Shown piece by piece: positions 44,175 through 55,024 of a stretch of DNA of 64,000 nucleotides. The stretch is from Ananas comosus. Taxonomy: Eukaryota; Streptophyta; Magnoliopsida; Poales; Bromeliaceae. Numbering within the stretch: position 1 is the first letter of the stretch; every line of letters begins with the position of its first letter. The notes under the pieces were generated by a model. The model did not search any database. It was not told the DNA's origin and worked only from the letters and a program-made list of their open reading frames with translations. The position numbers and the translations under genes were made by a program. The stretch covers positions 7,782,816 to 7,846,815 of the forward strand of contig NC_033621.1 in the NCBI RefSeq assembly GCF_001540865.1, given 5' to 3'.

Positions 44175-47100
44175 GTAAGTAGTGATAGTAGTTTATTTTT
44201 GTTTCTCAATTACTAACGGTTGCTTGTCTCGTTAAAATGACATATTTTTTCTTTTTTTATGTCGAATCATATCTGAATGTTTCAAATCTCTCATGTTTAT
44301 GTTTATGAAGTGATAGTAGATACTAGCATTGTTCCTGAACAGTTTTGTGAATATTCTATGGACGAACCATATCAGAGTGTGTAGCTTTCCATAATAGAGT
44401 GCACATGTCTGCAATATGCGCTAAAAAATTGGAATTATCCTCGACAGGCCCATTTGAAGGCCTGTCGCCACTTCATCTTACCTCCGAACCATAAATGGGG
44501 CACTGCAACTTTTTGGTAGGTCATTGGTGCTCAATCTCGCCCTGTGGACACACCTGGCATGTGCTACATGGGGAGCAGCATCTTGCTTCACTTTGGGCCA
44601 ATACTAGGGCGTTTTGAAGCCCCGGTACATCCCATCTCTCCTCAAATGGTTAGTGTAGTATGGCTGGCGAGCTTCGTAGATCATTTCTCACCGAACTCCG
44701 GGTCATGTGGCATACAATGCTATCCTTTCGTCATGGCGCCCTATCAACCCTTCAAACAGTTGTCTGTGGTGATATCTTGTTCACTTAGTGCAATCTCCTT
44801 GATTGGTGTGGGTTGGGCTAACCATAACCGCAAAACTTTGCCACAATACTCATCGGCACAATCATTAATTCAAGTCGACACATCACTATAAGCCACACAG
44901 CCTTCTCTTGACACTAGGAGAACGAGGGCTTTCATCTTTATTAATTGCTGCTTAATGTTTCTTGCTCTAGGCAATTTGACCCCTTTATTAGTCTACTAGG
45001 TGGAGGGAAGAACTATGGGGGGAGAAGCCCTTATCACTCGGCTTCATTTCCAACTCGTGTATCCCAACCATCATCAATCCCATTGACCGACTCGTAGTTC
45101 GGTCCTAGTTTACGTTGTTGCCGCATGGGTCCGGCTTCCTCTTCCATCACCCATGGTCGTGCTTTGCATCCATCACCCACTATAGATGAGGTTGAAGCAT
45201 CAATATCCACTTGATTAAAAATTGCCAAAACTCCGCAACTACTGGCCCTGACGCCAAGTCAAGGCCCACGCTTGCTTCTGCAGATCTGTCATCTCGGTCT
45301 TAATAGAGGACTCCACACCCTCGTGGAATCTAGATCGCAAACATCAGAGGGCTACCGAGTCCTCCACGACATACATCTCACAAGATTATCCATTAAGATT
45401 AACCGGAGGGAAACCACTCATGAGTGCCTAAAAGAACCATTTGATCGAACTCTATATGATACACACAATCTCGACCCAATTAGGCTTGCAGGTACTTCTT
45501 CCTAGCCTTCAACATCACGTTGTTTGCAGCCAACGTGACTATCAGAAGAAGAGAAGAAGCAATCCGTTTTGATCGATCTCCAATATGCTACTGAACCAAT
45601 AACTCAACAAACTTAACCCAATTAATTCCATTTTCGCCACAATTCATAAGTTTGCGTTTTTTCATGCCCATAGGTCCTTATGGTCATTCATTATGCTTAA
45701 GGTTTTCTAGATCAACCTGGAGACAATTTTCTAGGCTTTGATGCCTCGGGACCATAACGGAAGCCTATCGGGGTCCGCGCACAGATCCCCCACACGGAAA
45801 GAGTTTGCCCTGTCCGCACAAAGCATCCACAAAAGCTATACATTAAATTCCACAAAATTTGCGTTTTGTGGTAGGCATCTCATGAGCATATAAATAACTG
45901 CTGTTGTAAAATTTCTTTTCTTTACAACTTTGCTTTTTACACCATTTTTCCGCTAATAAATACATCACGTAAAAGTTTCATCTTCCAAAAGTAAACTTTG
46001 CATCAAAATAGATCTTTATAATACATTTGTTTCTCTCTAAGAAATATTATGAGTGCATCTTGCATGGGTACAACTTTCTAGCAAAGTCAAGTCGACAACT
46101 TTCTATCACGCGACACCTTTTTATCTATCTTGTGCATCCATAGTGCATGGACCTGCAAATTGGGGGTGAGATCGAATAATTCCTAATGGGTAAGGCCGCC
46201 GAGCAAGGCGTTCCGCCCCACCAGGTCTAAAGGAGGCATAATAATATTAAGAAGGTTGCTACCCGAGGTCCCAAGTTCAAAGCCTAGTTGCTTTAGATTT
46301 CTGGCTTAGTTCATTTTTTTAAAAAATGAATGAAGCGGGTAATATGCTGCCTCTCTATCTCTAAAAAAAAATAATATTAAGATGGTTAGTATAATAATAA
46401 TAATGAAATCCATAATAGCAAGAAAGGAAATGCTATCAGTAAACAACAAGAAATAATAACCATTACTATGCCTCTAGAAATAATTAATCGTACCTCAATA
46501 GGTTTATACATTTCAGCTTATGCATCAAGTTCCTACCATTCTAGTTAACCAACTCGATTTACCTAATTGATGAGGACTGAATGCCTGATTCGTCTAAAGA
46601 GTGCTCAAAACTCTCGTCCTAAAGGTAGCTAGAATCACTGAGTTCACCTAGGGCATGTTGCGCCGGAATCTCTGAGCGCCCACTCACCCGGGGCCATGCG
46701 GTGTCGGAATCGTTGCGCTCCTGCACTATGGTTTATATCTCCAAAGGGACCGACTTGTGGGGTCGTGACCCCCAACGAGCTAAGCTCAGCAAGCTAATGG
46801 CCTCTACGAGCATCGATCACATGTACATGCTCTAAGGTTCATGGTTCGATAACACCATTGTCCAAGAATTGACTTGATCAATCAATGTTCGGTTCAATGA
46901 CACTATGTCCAATGATCATCTTGACCAATTGATGTTATCAATCTATGTTTGATGGCACTATGTTTCAACAACTAGGTCCTCATGTGAGAATTGTCATAAC
47001 CCAATCAAGGTTCACAACATAGGTTTATGAGTTCATAATTATGCATCATGATGTTAGGTTCACCAATCAAGAGTTTGGTCGCTACATGACCTACTGTCAA

Positions 47101-50100
47101 GTTCACCAATCATAGTATCCCTCATTTCTATACAAGCATATCTAATATTTCATGGCTTATACAAGCATATCTAATAATAGCTACTTTGAAGAGTAGAGAT
47201 GTATTGACCATACAATTGTAAGAACATGCATATTTTATGAAAAGCTATCATATTACACATAAGGGGTTCTCACAAAAAGGGGATATGTTAGACATGAAAA
47301 GAGGTCTACCACTTCGGATAGCACAACCTACCTCTGTTCTACGTGTAATCGTCCAAGTCCAGTGTCCAATTGTGCAAAATGCCACCAAAGTCACCTTGGT
47401 TGGCGATCAGGCATTGTAATGTCGAAGTTCTGCTGATCTTTGTTCTTGAGTGTGTTACTCAACCTTACAATTGCGGTTTCCAAGGATTATTTCATTCGAA
47501 AACACTTAGGGACAAAACCTCCATTTCTAACCCTGGACTCACTATTTACATGAAATTTCTTCAAGAACTCATGTAAATCTTGCTATTTTTCCAAAATTCT
47601 TACTATGGAATTCATAAGGTGTCATAAGAAAACCTATTTTCCATGTTTGCCCCAAATCCTTACTTTAAATCACAAGAAACTCACCTTAGCTTCTTGCTCC
47701 TTTGGTCTTGTTTGGACAAAGCTTGCTTCCTCCATGAGAAAGCTCTTTTGAGCTTAAATCCTCTCAAAATCTCCAAGGTGGGGGAGAGATTGCTAGGGAG
47801 AGGAGATTAGGGTTTGAGAGAGAGAGACATTTTCTTTGTGGAGAAGAGAGTGGGGAAGGAGTTGGGACTGTAGGGTTACTTATAGAGGTGTAATGATAGC
47901 CGTTGGAGCCCTCAAATAAGAGAAATTGCAATCCATTGCAGTTTTAGCCCGAAACAAGGTGAGTACCCGTGCTCCATTACTAGTACCAGTAGTTGGAAAT
48001 TCCTCAGGAAGTTCCTCAAAAACAGAAACTCCAAATACTAAAATTTACTGTCGGGTACTGGTGCTCAATTCCCAGTACTGGTACTCGAAAGTTCCTCAAA
48101 GACAATAGCTTTTCCTCAACTCTCTTTAGAGCAAGCTCCGCTATTCCATAATTAGTTCCGAAACTGCACATGGGAAAACCCTGTACAAGTGACTTCGAAA
48201 CTCCGTTTTGAAGTCCATTTCAATCCAAATCGATTCCCAACTGCCCTAGTTCCTCAACTCGACATCCTAGTTTTCAACTTGATAGTTCGGCAGCACTTGC
48301 TAATCTTGTTCCGAAACTTCCGTATTCGCACCGTTTTCATTCCGAATTAATTCCAAAACAATCTAAATACCTCCAAGGTCTCCCAGACCATAACTAATGG
48401 TGTTCCAAACTACTTTAGATGCAACCTGTAGCCTCCAATTCACCTGTTTTACTGAAGTTCAGCGGATTTTACCGAAATTCTCTTCTTTTTCTTCTTTTTT
48501 TATTAATCCCAATTCTTTCTAGCTCTTGACAACTCATTCAAAACTCTTCTAGACTCTTTCAAATAGTATCATGCACTACTTTTATCAACACAGCCACCTT
48601 TGGGCAAAGTTCAGTACATTATGCTGAATTTCAATATATTACATTAAAAATAGTTAATGTTGTTATAAAAAATGAAAATTTATATAAAAAATAAGTTTTT
48701 TAGAATCTAACCCCACATATTGTATCGTAATATTCTTTAGAATTTCTGTATCATGTCATATCCCTATCCCATATCCGTATGCGTGCAACATAGGCCAAAA
48801 ATGACTAGTCTAATAGATGTAAAAGTTCCTTAAGGATGTCAACAATTTCTTGAAATCTATTCGTCTTATTTATCACAACTAGTGTAGTAACCCGCGCGTT
48901 GCGGCAGATAGATACTACTAAAATAAATTTAATATCTAACTAATATATCAAAAATTTGCTATTATTTTAAAAATCAAAATAGTCCAAACATATTGGCTTC
49001 TTGCAAAAGTATGTTAATCTGCTGAAGATTAGTAACAAAATGTTCATAGAAAGATAATAAGTATGTCAATCTATTTATCCAAAAAGTGACATACTATTTG
49101 GGGGAGATTTAGATAAAAAATTCAATAAAAATTAACATTTTATAAATCAAAACAATCAAAGGGTTTAACTTTTTTTGTATAAGCTATATATTCATCCCTT
49201 CATTTTCTATATAAGTTATGATACTTATCCCTTCAAGAAAATGAAGGCCTTTTTAGATCATATATCAATCTAATATTGTAAACATCCTTATATCAGTTAA
49301 TAAAAAGAGTCATGAAAGTAGAAAAGAGTAAGCATATGAAAAGTTATACAATAAATTTTTAAGAGACAAAAAGATATACAATCTAACACAACCTAATATA
49401 GCAAATATAATACAAAATTTTACTTTTAAAAAAAAATATAAAAAAACAAAGAATAGAAAAAGAAAAAGTAACAAACCTTTAACACAACAAACACATCAGT
49501 TCGAATACCATGCAAATAAAAAGAACTTGAAAAAACTGAATAAAACTACCTAAGAAATTTCAATACTACAATATAAAGAATATGTAAATCTTTTAAAAGA
49601 GCTCCTGAAATTTGGACTAAGGTTCGATTTGATGAAGATGGCAATGCCAAGTTCTGTAATGCAGCATGCAAACTCATCCTCCGTCCACAGCACGTGCTCG
49701 ATCTTGGCCTCGGAGCCTATGGATGAGGAAGAGAAAATAGAGAAGAGAAGGGGGCTTTTGCGTAGGTTTCTACGATTTACGGTTTAGATTAGAGTTAAGA
49801 TGGGTGGACTATTAATTAGACGTTATGTACGGAGGGAAGGCAAAGGTTGGGTTAAGGTGGGTGGACCATTAATTTGACATTATATGCGGAGGGAAGGCGA
49901 AGGGTTGGATTAAGGCAGGTGGACCATTAATTAGACGTTATGGGTGGAGGGAAGACGAAGAGGGTTTCGCAATGTGAAGCCCAAAAGTAAAGAAAACACA
50001 GCCACGTGGCATTTCTTTGGGGGATTAAAGTATAGGTATAGATATGATGATTACAGGGACATTTCTTTTGCTATTTCTTCCACTGTAGTTTTGGCCTCAT

Positions 50101-53100
50101 GCATAAAATAAAGGATGCTTGGTCTGCAATAAGAATGAGTTTTCGATTTGATACTTTTGACATAGAAAACCAAACATAGCCAATTTCCCACTCCATATTT
50201 TTCAAAGAAATAGCTTTAGTATATCTGAAGGGGACAGCCATAAGAAGGGCTATTTTTAATTTGGGTTGAAAATTCTGGATTGTGAGTCGTGACTGCTTTC
50301 ATATAGACCAATTGTGTCTTGACAAGTTGCATCAAGAAGTTTTAACTGGAGATGTTTACGACTGCCTAACAACTTTAGGTGAATCTAAGAGACTGACTAA
50401 TTCAGACCGGCTCCAAATCAGTCTTAGGGTTGGGTCTTTATTTTTCATTTTAACCTACATTTGTATTTAGGTTCTTAAGGATTTAGGTTGTAGAGTTTTA
50501 TATTACAACATCATTCTAAGTTTTTTGGCCTATTTGAGACAGTGGTTAAGTGCAGGGTAGACTTGATGCAACTTTTTCTCACGGGGGTAATTGAGGCATG
50601 GGATACAGTGGAAAGGTGGCATTTGTAATTTAGCCTAAAATATAGAAGTATTACTCATGGCCCAAAAATTTTTATGTGCCATCAGATTTATAAATATTAA
50701 AATGTAGATGAATGTTTTGCAAAGGTCAAACCTGAGCAAAATTCCATTAACCACTCATTAGCAACTTTTTGCAGGCTTCTAAATACTCTTGCCTCTTCTT
50801 TTTTGTCTATTCTTCTACTTAATTGAGCATGTGATATAATATGTTGCATGTAAATTGCATGTCAGGTCCAAATGTGGCCACATAAAGAAATTCTGCCCGG
50901 ATGTATTGCGGTGCTCCTTAGGCACCGCCATTAGACATGACTCTTCTTAGAAGTAATGTATATGTGTACATATGGATGTATGTATACAGTGAGACAGTCA
51001 TCTTACTTAACAAGGTTAAATCCGAAGATTTCATACACAATTTGTCAGTATATTCAGTACAACAGCAGATCTACTTGATGTGGGCGCACATGCATAAATT
51101 AATTGCTTATATTTGGAAATGAAAATAATCATCTGCTTAACCGCCTATAATGGACTATTTTTCTCTTGTTTCTGTAGCACTCTTGTATTAGCTTAGGCAT
51201 TGATTAGGCAATGATTAATACTTATTACTTTGTATGTATGTTGCTTATTTTTGATATCTTGCAGCGAGGGTGTTTTTTTTGCTGTTAAAGAAGTATCTCT
51301 AATTGACCAAGGAACCAATGCTCAACAATGTATTCTTCAACTTGAGCAGGTGATTAATGCCATATCTTGTTCTTTTACTTTCAGTGTCTTATCCATCATA
51401 TTCATAGCATGTAGCTTAATTTTTCTCAATCTAGTTTGGTGCTTTTCTAATTCATTATTTCAATGGAAAGTCCAAAAGTTTCTGCTTTGTGTGCTCTGCT
51501 TACTTCTAACTGCTACATAATCTTTTCAGGAGGTTGCGCTCTTAAGTCAGTTTGAGCATGAAAATATAGTTCAATATTATGGAACTGACAAGGTATTTCT
51601 TACAATTCAACTTGTTTAACTTTGTGCTTAATCAGTCTAGTTAACTTGCTAACACGATGCCATAAAAAAGTTCAATTCTAATGCTGATGATCCTTTCCGT
51701 TTATTACTGCGAGTTGTAGCTATGCTTTTCATACAAGGTTTATGTTCACTAGTAATCTAAAATCCCCTTGTTGGTACGACATCTTGGTCTCTTCAGTAGG
51801 GAAATATTTAGTTTGTCTATTTACATTAGCATTCATGCAAAGATCTGAATTTAAAATGTTGTTTATAAACTTGATTTATTACCTGTATACCCTGATACTT
51901 GAAAGAATGCTCCTATCTGTAAAAAGGTAATAGAAAACCAACTTCCATGAATTGCATGCCCCTTCCTTAGGATAGGTTATTTTTCTATAAAATTGCACTT
52001 TGGGAGACTTGTTGAAATCCAGATTTACATGGTTATGTAGGTATTAATGGTTTTGCAGAGCTATATATGTAGAAACTTCTAAATAGTGCTAGTGCCTCTC
52101 TGTGCTTACTTTCTATATGCTATTTCTTATTTTATGAATTGGATTGCAGGAAGAAACAAAGCTTTTCATCTTCCTTGAACTTGTTACACAAGGCTCTCTT
52201 GCATCCTTGTACCAAAAGTATCATCTGCGAGACACACAAGTCTCTGCTTATACTAGGCAGATTCTCAATGGATTGGTATATCTGCATGAGCGAAGTGTGG
52301 TCCACAGGTGATTCAGCTACTATGTCCGCATGGCCATTTTGTATTTGTTCAGTTGTTAGATTTTGGCGATAATAATCGTTATTATAATTGTATTGCTCTA
52401 TTGCCAGCAATAGATGATCTCGAATTTATGCGTAAAATTGTTGCCATTGAGTAGTATTAGCAAAAAGAGAAGGATGGCCTGAAACCACTAAAAGAATAAC
52501 AAATATATATCACTTATTTTATCATTGGCATTGTATTAAAGCTAGTTCTAGTACAAGAATAGTCATTTGGCCATTAAGAACTGGATGTTGGGTCTCAATG
52601 AAACAGAGGTTTAGAGCTTCTAATTAGAGCAAGAATATGAAATTGGCTTTTCAACTTGAAAAGCGGAAGCTTCAAGTTGAATGTTTGGGAAGTTTAACAA
52701 GCAGTTCTTAGGGCTTCTTTGAATAGCTTTACTTAAACAACACCTTTGTAGAATCTCTAAGTGGGCCAAACAAGTTCACAGTGTGTCAATATGGCCAGTT
52801 ATATTCCTGTTGCTCAGTTACAGCATAGCAACACAGTAGAAGATTAAAGTAAGTGTGATATGGCATGATATTCTCTTAAGCTATCAAACTAGTAGATAAT
52901 GAACTATAGCAAATTGAAATTTTATATATGCATATGCATACAGCCGCAAAAGAAAATGTTTTCACCGTAGCTTTTGTAGTCATTCTTGTTCACAAGGTTA
53001 CACAAGTTTTATAGTTTTATTGATTCAATATGGGTATTGGTATTGGTATTCCTGCTGCTGGGCCCCACAGTACACACAGAAATTTAAATGTTATATGACT

Positions 53101-53575
53101 TAAAACTAGGTCTAGGTCAAGTTATCAGACTAATAGACACCGAGCCATAACACAATGAAGTTAGATTTATCCAAAACAATGCAACCACAAAGGAAGAAAC
53201 AGTATTTGCATTAGCTATTGCAGTCATTCTTGTTCGCAAGATTAGACACTCCGTTTTACTGTTTCACTAATTAATACTTTGTTGATGCATAGTTCATATT
53301 ATCCATGTGATCAATCGGTAATAACATTATTTGTTTGCTATACAGAGATATCAAATGTGCCAATATACTAGTTCATGTGAATGGATCTGTAAAACTTGCT
53401 GATTTTGGACTTGCTAAGGAGGTTCGTTTGATTTCTTTTAGTTACTACACATGGAAAATGTACCATAGCTTGTAATTTATGCGACAGTTCCATTGCTTTC
53501 CTTTTCTCAATTCAGATTGACAAGATCAATAATCTAAAATCGTGCAAAGGGAGTGTCTATTGGATGGCGCCCGAG
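42970..53575 (+). CDS. MEKK1: MEKK1-type MAP kinase kinase kinase, 5' six exons
   Basis: A Ser/Thr kinase that phosphorylates MAP kinase kinases in cytosolic stress and immune cascades. Exons: 42970-44174, 51265-51349, 51530-51592, 52150-52307, 53346-53421, 53516-53575; all introns are GT-AG and phases agree, giving 549 codons so far. The N-terminal regulatory region has a LERRNAAKHVDYEA motif (about 36-49), a Gln run (23-31), Ser runs and an SFRIGGSIEGEVDLLCR block (105-121) shared by plant MEKK1 relatives. Kinase: GSGSFGTV (389-396), AVK lysine 410, HRD 503-505, DFG 523-525, APE 547-549. Subdomains after APE and the stop are not in the window: they lie beyond 64000 or are lost. An alternative start is 43024; an upstream TTG-led extension to 42805 is not believed. 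Confidence 0.9.
44450..45738 (-). other. Unidentified sequence next to the intronic LTR
   Basis: Higher GC than the intron and adjacent to a minus-strand LTR, so probably the 5' internal part of that element. The minus ORF 45034-45228 could be an eroded gag-side leader, but I recognise no motif. I do not assign a function. Confidence 0.4.
45739..48643 (-). mobile_element. Degenerate family-2 LTR in intron 1
   Basis: On the minus strand it runs from TGTAATATATTGAAATTC to a worn CCTCGGGACC end equivalent to GGGGCGTGACA. Landmarks match family 2: GTACCAGTAG/GGTACTGG remnants (about 47960-48080), a GA-rich tract (about 47780-47860), a donor-like GTGAG opposite 47690, CTAGTTG/AGGTTC arrays (about 46840-47080) and a CCACCAGG/GGAGGCA block (about 46218-46238). 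No matching target duplication was found, so one boundary may be off. Confidence 0.6.
46253..46370 (+). mobile_element. SINE (5'-truncated or short), 12-bp TSD
   Basis: The duplicated ATAATATTAAGA (46241-46252 and 46371-46382) flanks 118 bp ending in TCTCTAAAAAAAA. The 5' part has AAGTTCAAAGCCT, which fits the pol III box B core (GTTCAAxxCC). A long direct repeat, A tail and box B together indicate a tRNA-derived SINE inserted by LINE machinery. Confidence 0.72.
48644..48878. other. Intron DNA between LTR and Helitron
   Basis: AT-rich, no feature seen. Confidence 0.5.
48879..50042 (-). mobile_element. Non-autonomous Helitron in intron 1
   Basis: On the minus strand it starts TCTATACCTATACTTTAATC after an A and ends CTAG before a T. 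Eight to ten bases before CTAG is the hairpin CCGC-AACGC-GCGG. This is the canonical A|TC...CTAG|T arrangement without target duplication. No Rep/helicase is encoded. A 38-codon open stretch on the minus strand at about 49612-49725 (KIEHVLWTEDEF...) could be a captured exon piece, otherwise it is AT-rich filler. Confidence 0.78.
50043..51264. other. Ordinary 3' part of MAPKKK intron 1
   Basis: AT-rich intron without transposon ends that I can recognise. GGTGCTCCTTAGGCACC at about 50909-50925 is a small inverted repeat. Confidence 0.55.
51265..51349 (+). CDS. MEKK1: MAPKKK exon 2
   Basis: Completes codon 402 (Asp) and encodes EGVFFAVKEVSLIDQG through QLEQ, including the ATP-anchoring lysine. 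Acceptor TTGCAG, donor CAG/GTGATT. Confidence 0.92.
51530..51592 (+). CDS. MEKK1: MAPKKK exon 3
   Basis: 21 codons, EVALLSQFEHENIVQYYGTDK, the end of helix C and strand 4. Acceptor TCTTTTCAG, donor AAG/GTATTT. Confidence 0.92.
52150..52307 (+). CDS. MEKK1: MAPKKK exon 4
   Basis: Encodes EETKLFIFLELVTQGSL, then RDTQVSAYTRQILNGLVYLH and the start of VVHRD. Acceptor GGATTGCAG, donor CACAG/GTGATT splits the HRD arginine codon. Confidence 0.92.
52308..53345 (+). other. MAPKKK intron 4
   Basis: About 1 kb, GT-AG. It contains two loosely similar segments (CATTCTTGTTCACAAGGTTA near 52981 and CATTCTTGTTCGCAAGATTA near 53225) that look like an old internal duplication. No transposon end was seen. Confidence 0.6.
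53346..53421 (+). CDS. MEKK1: MAPKKK exon 5
   Basis: Completes the HRD arginine and encodes DIKCANILVHVNGSVKLADF then GLAKE, the catalytic loop and DFG motif. Acceptor TATACAG; donor GAG/GTTCGT is weaker than the others but keeps the frame. Confidence 0.92.
53516..53575 (+). CDS. MEKK1: MAPKKK exon 6
   Basis: 20 codons, IDKINNLKSCKGSVYWMAPE, the activation segment. Acceptor CAATTCAG, donor GAG/GTAAAG. Confidence 0.92.
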
Positions 53576-54122
53576 GTAAAGTGTCCTTCTGCATGATGAT
53601 TGTTGCTGCATCAACAATATATTTCTATATAGTGTGTAAAACTAACTTTCTTTTCCTTCTGCATTGCTTTTCCAAAGTGGCTCATTGATAAAAAGAAATA
53701 AAATGATTGCATTTATTAACTTTCAAGTAAAAAAAAAAAAAATGAAGGAAATTGTATCACCATGCTTTGAAGTATTTTTTGGAAAATGCCTTTCATTATG
53801 GGCACTCATAGATGCCTTTATCGTCCTTAATAATACCATTATTCTGTGAATATTCTGTTAGCGAAAGATGTAATGATAAAAAACGCTTTTCGCAGATATA
53901 GGCTTTTAAAACCATGCTTTGTTTAATATTTGCAAAGGAAGCCCATAAGTGTAGTTGAGAAAGATGGTTTTACTCTTTCAATTCTTTTGGAGCTAACTTT
54001 GACCTAACTATGAGATTTGTTAAGCTTATGTTTAGTTTTTTGTTAATAATCTATGGTCTGTATTGTTTACGATGAAAATTGTCTATGATAGAATTCGAAA
54101 TTCTTTTGTTTTTCTGTTTGTC
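53576..54122 (+). other. Start of MAPKKK intron 6
   Basis: T-rich intron sequence with no seventh exon. The following 9.9 kb is transposon-rich; I found no codons for the next kinase segment (an aromatic-D-I/V-W-S-L-G pattern) anywhere to the window end. Confidence 0.6.
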
Positions 54123-54335
54123 TGCAATTTGTTTTCTCTTAAAGAAGGGCAAAGAGCTTGACCCTCTAGGGTTTCATTAATGAATATAAATAGTACAAGA
54201 TGTGTATACAAGGCAACTTGTCTCCGCAATAATACAACCAAAATATCATATAACCCCTACACTATAAATGGACAATAATATACAATACTATATGCATCGT
54301 AACATATATCGTAACATACTAAATATATCCTAGCA
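54123..54335 (-). repeat. 3' LTR of the copia element
   Basis: The minus strand begins TGCTAGGATATATTTAG right after the purine tract GCTTGCGGGGGGG and ends ACAAATTGCA. At 213 bp it is short, as in several plant copia lineages. Confidence 0.72.
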
Positions 54336-54348
54336 CCCCCCCGCAAGC

Positions 54349-55024
54349 TGAGCATCCTTGGCACGAATGTGATGATTGGTCCGCAAAGTTGAAAACCGAG
54401 AAGTGGATAGGGGCGAAGATGCCAGGCAACTTATTAGAAGAGATATGGATTAAATCCAAGTCACCCGATTGAACTCTCTCTCAAAAAGTGAGGATCAAGT
54501 TCGATGTACTTCGTATGAGCATGTGAAATAGGATTTGCGACAAGATACGTAGGTGCTAAGATTGTCACAATAGATGCAAATAGAGCCGTAAGGAGACACC
54601 AAGGTCAGGAAGTAGTCGATGGATCCAAACTGTCTCGGCAAATGTGTAGGCCATAGAGTGATACTCCGCTTCAAAATTAGAATGGGAAATAAGGTTGCTT
54701 CTTAATTGACCACGAGATAAGATTAGGTCCAAGAAATATGCAATACTTCGAAGTGACCGGCGTGTATCTACGCAACCAGCCTAATTAGCATCAGAGAAGG
54801 GAACAAGTGAAGGATTTTCGCATGGGAGATAGAAACGTGATAGGATAGTCTCTCTCGCATATAATGGAGAAAGCGTTTAACAGCTTGCGTGTGTAGCTCG
54901 CGAGGCGTATGGACATACTAAGCAACTATATTAGCAGTATGCGAGATATCTGGCCTCGTGAAGGTAAGGTATTGTAAAGCACCAACCATCTGATAATAGG
55001 TGTGGGGATCTTCAAGAGGACACC
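54349..55024 (-). pseudogene. Copia RT end and RNase H, broken
   Basis: The minus strand shows RPLEDPHTYYQMVGALQYL and FTRPDISHTAN (typical LVGALQYLTxTRPDI), then the RNase H phrase LVANPISHAHTKYIELDPHF. It has several frameshifts and stops. The final five bases GGTGT (minus strand) are the inner target duplication of the solo LTR. Confidence 0.82.

Larger units (their letters stand above)
44175..51264 (+). other. Intron 1 of the MAPKKK gene (7.1 kb)
   Basis: Donor GTAAGTAG, acceptor TTGATATCTTGCAG. It holds a degenerate LTR element (44450-48643) with a SINE in it, a Helitron (48879-50042), and about 1.2 kb of ordinary intron DNA before exon 2. Confidence 0.85.

Noticed and set aside
44544..44891. 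115-residue plus ORF in intron 1
   Set aside because: No recognisable motif; adjacent to a minus-strand LTR and probably eroded element DNA.
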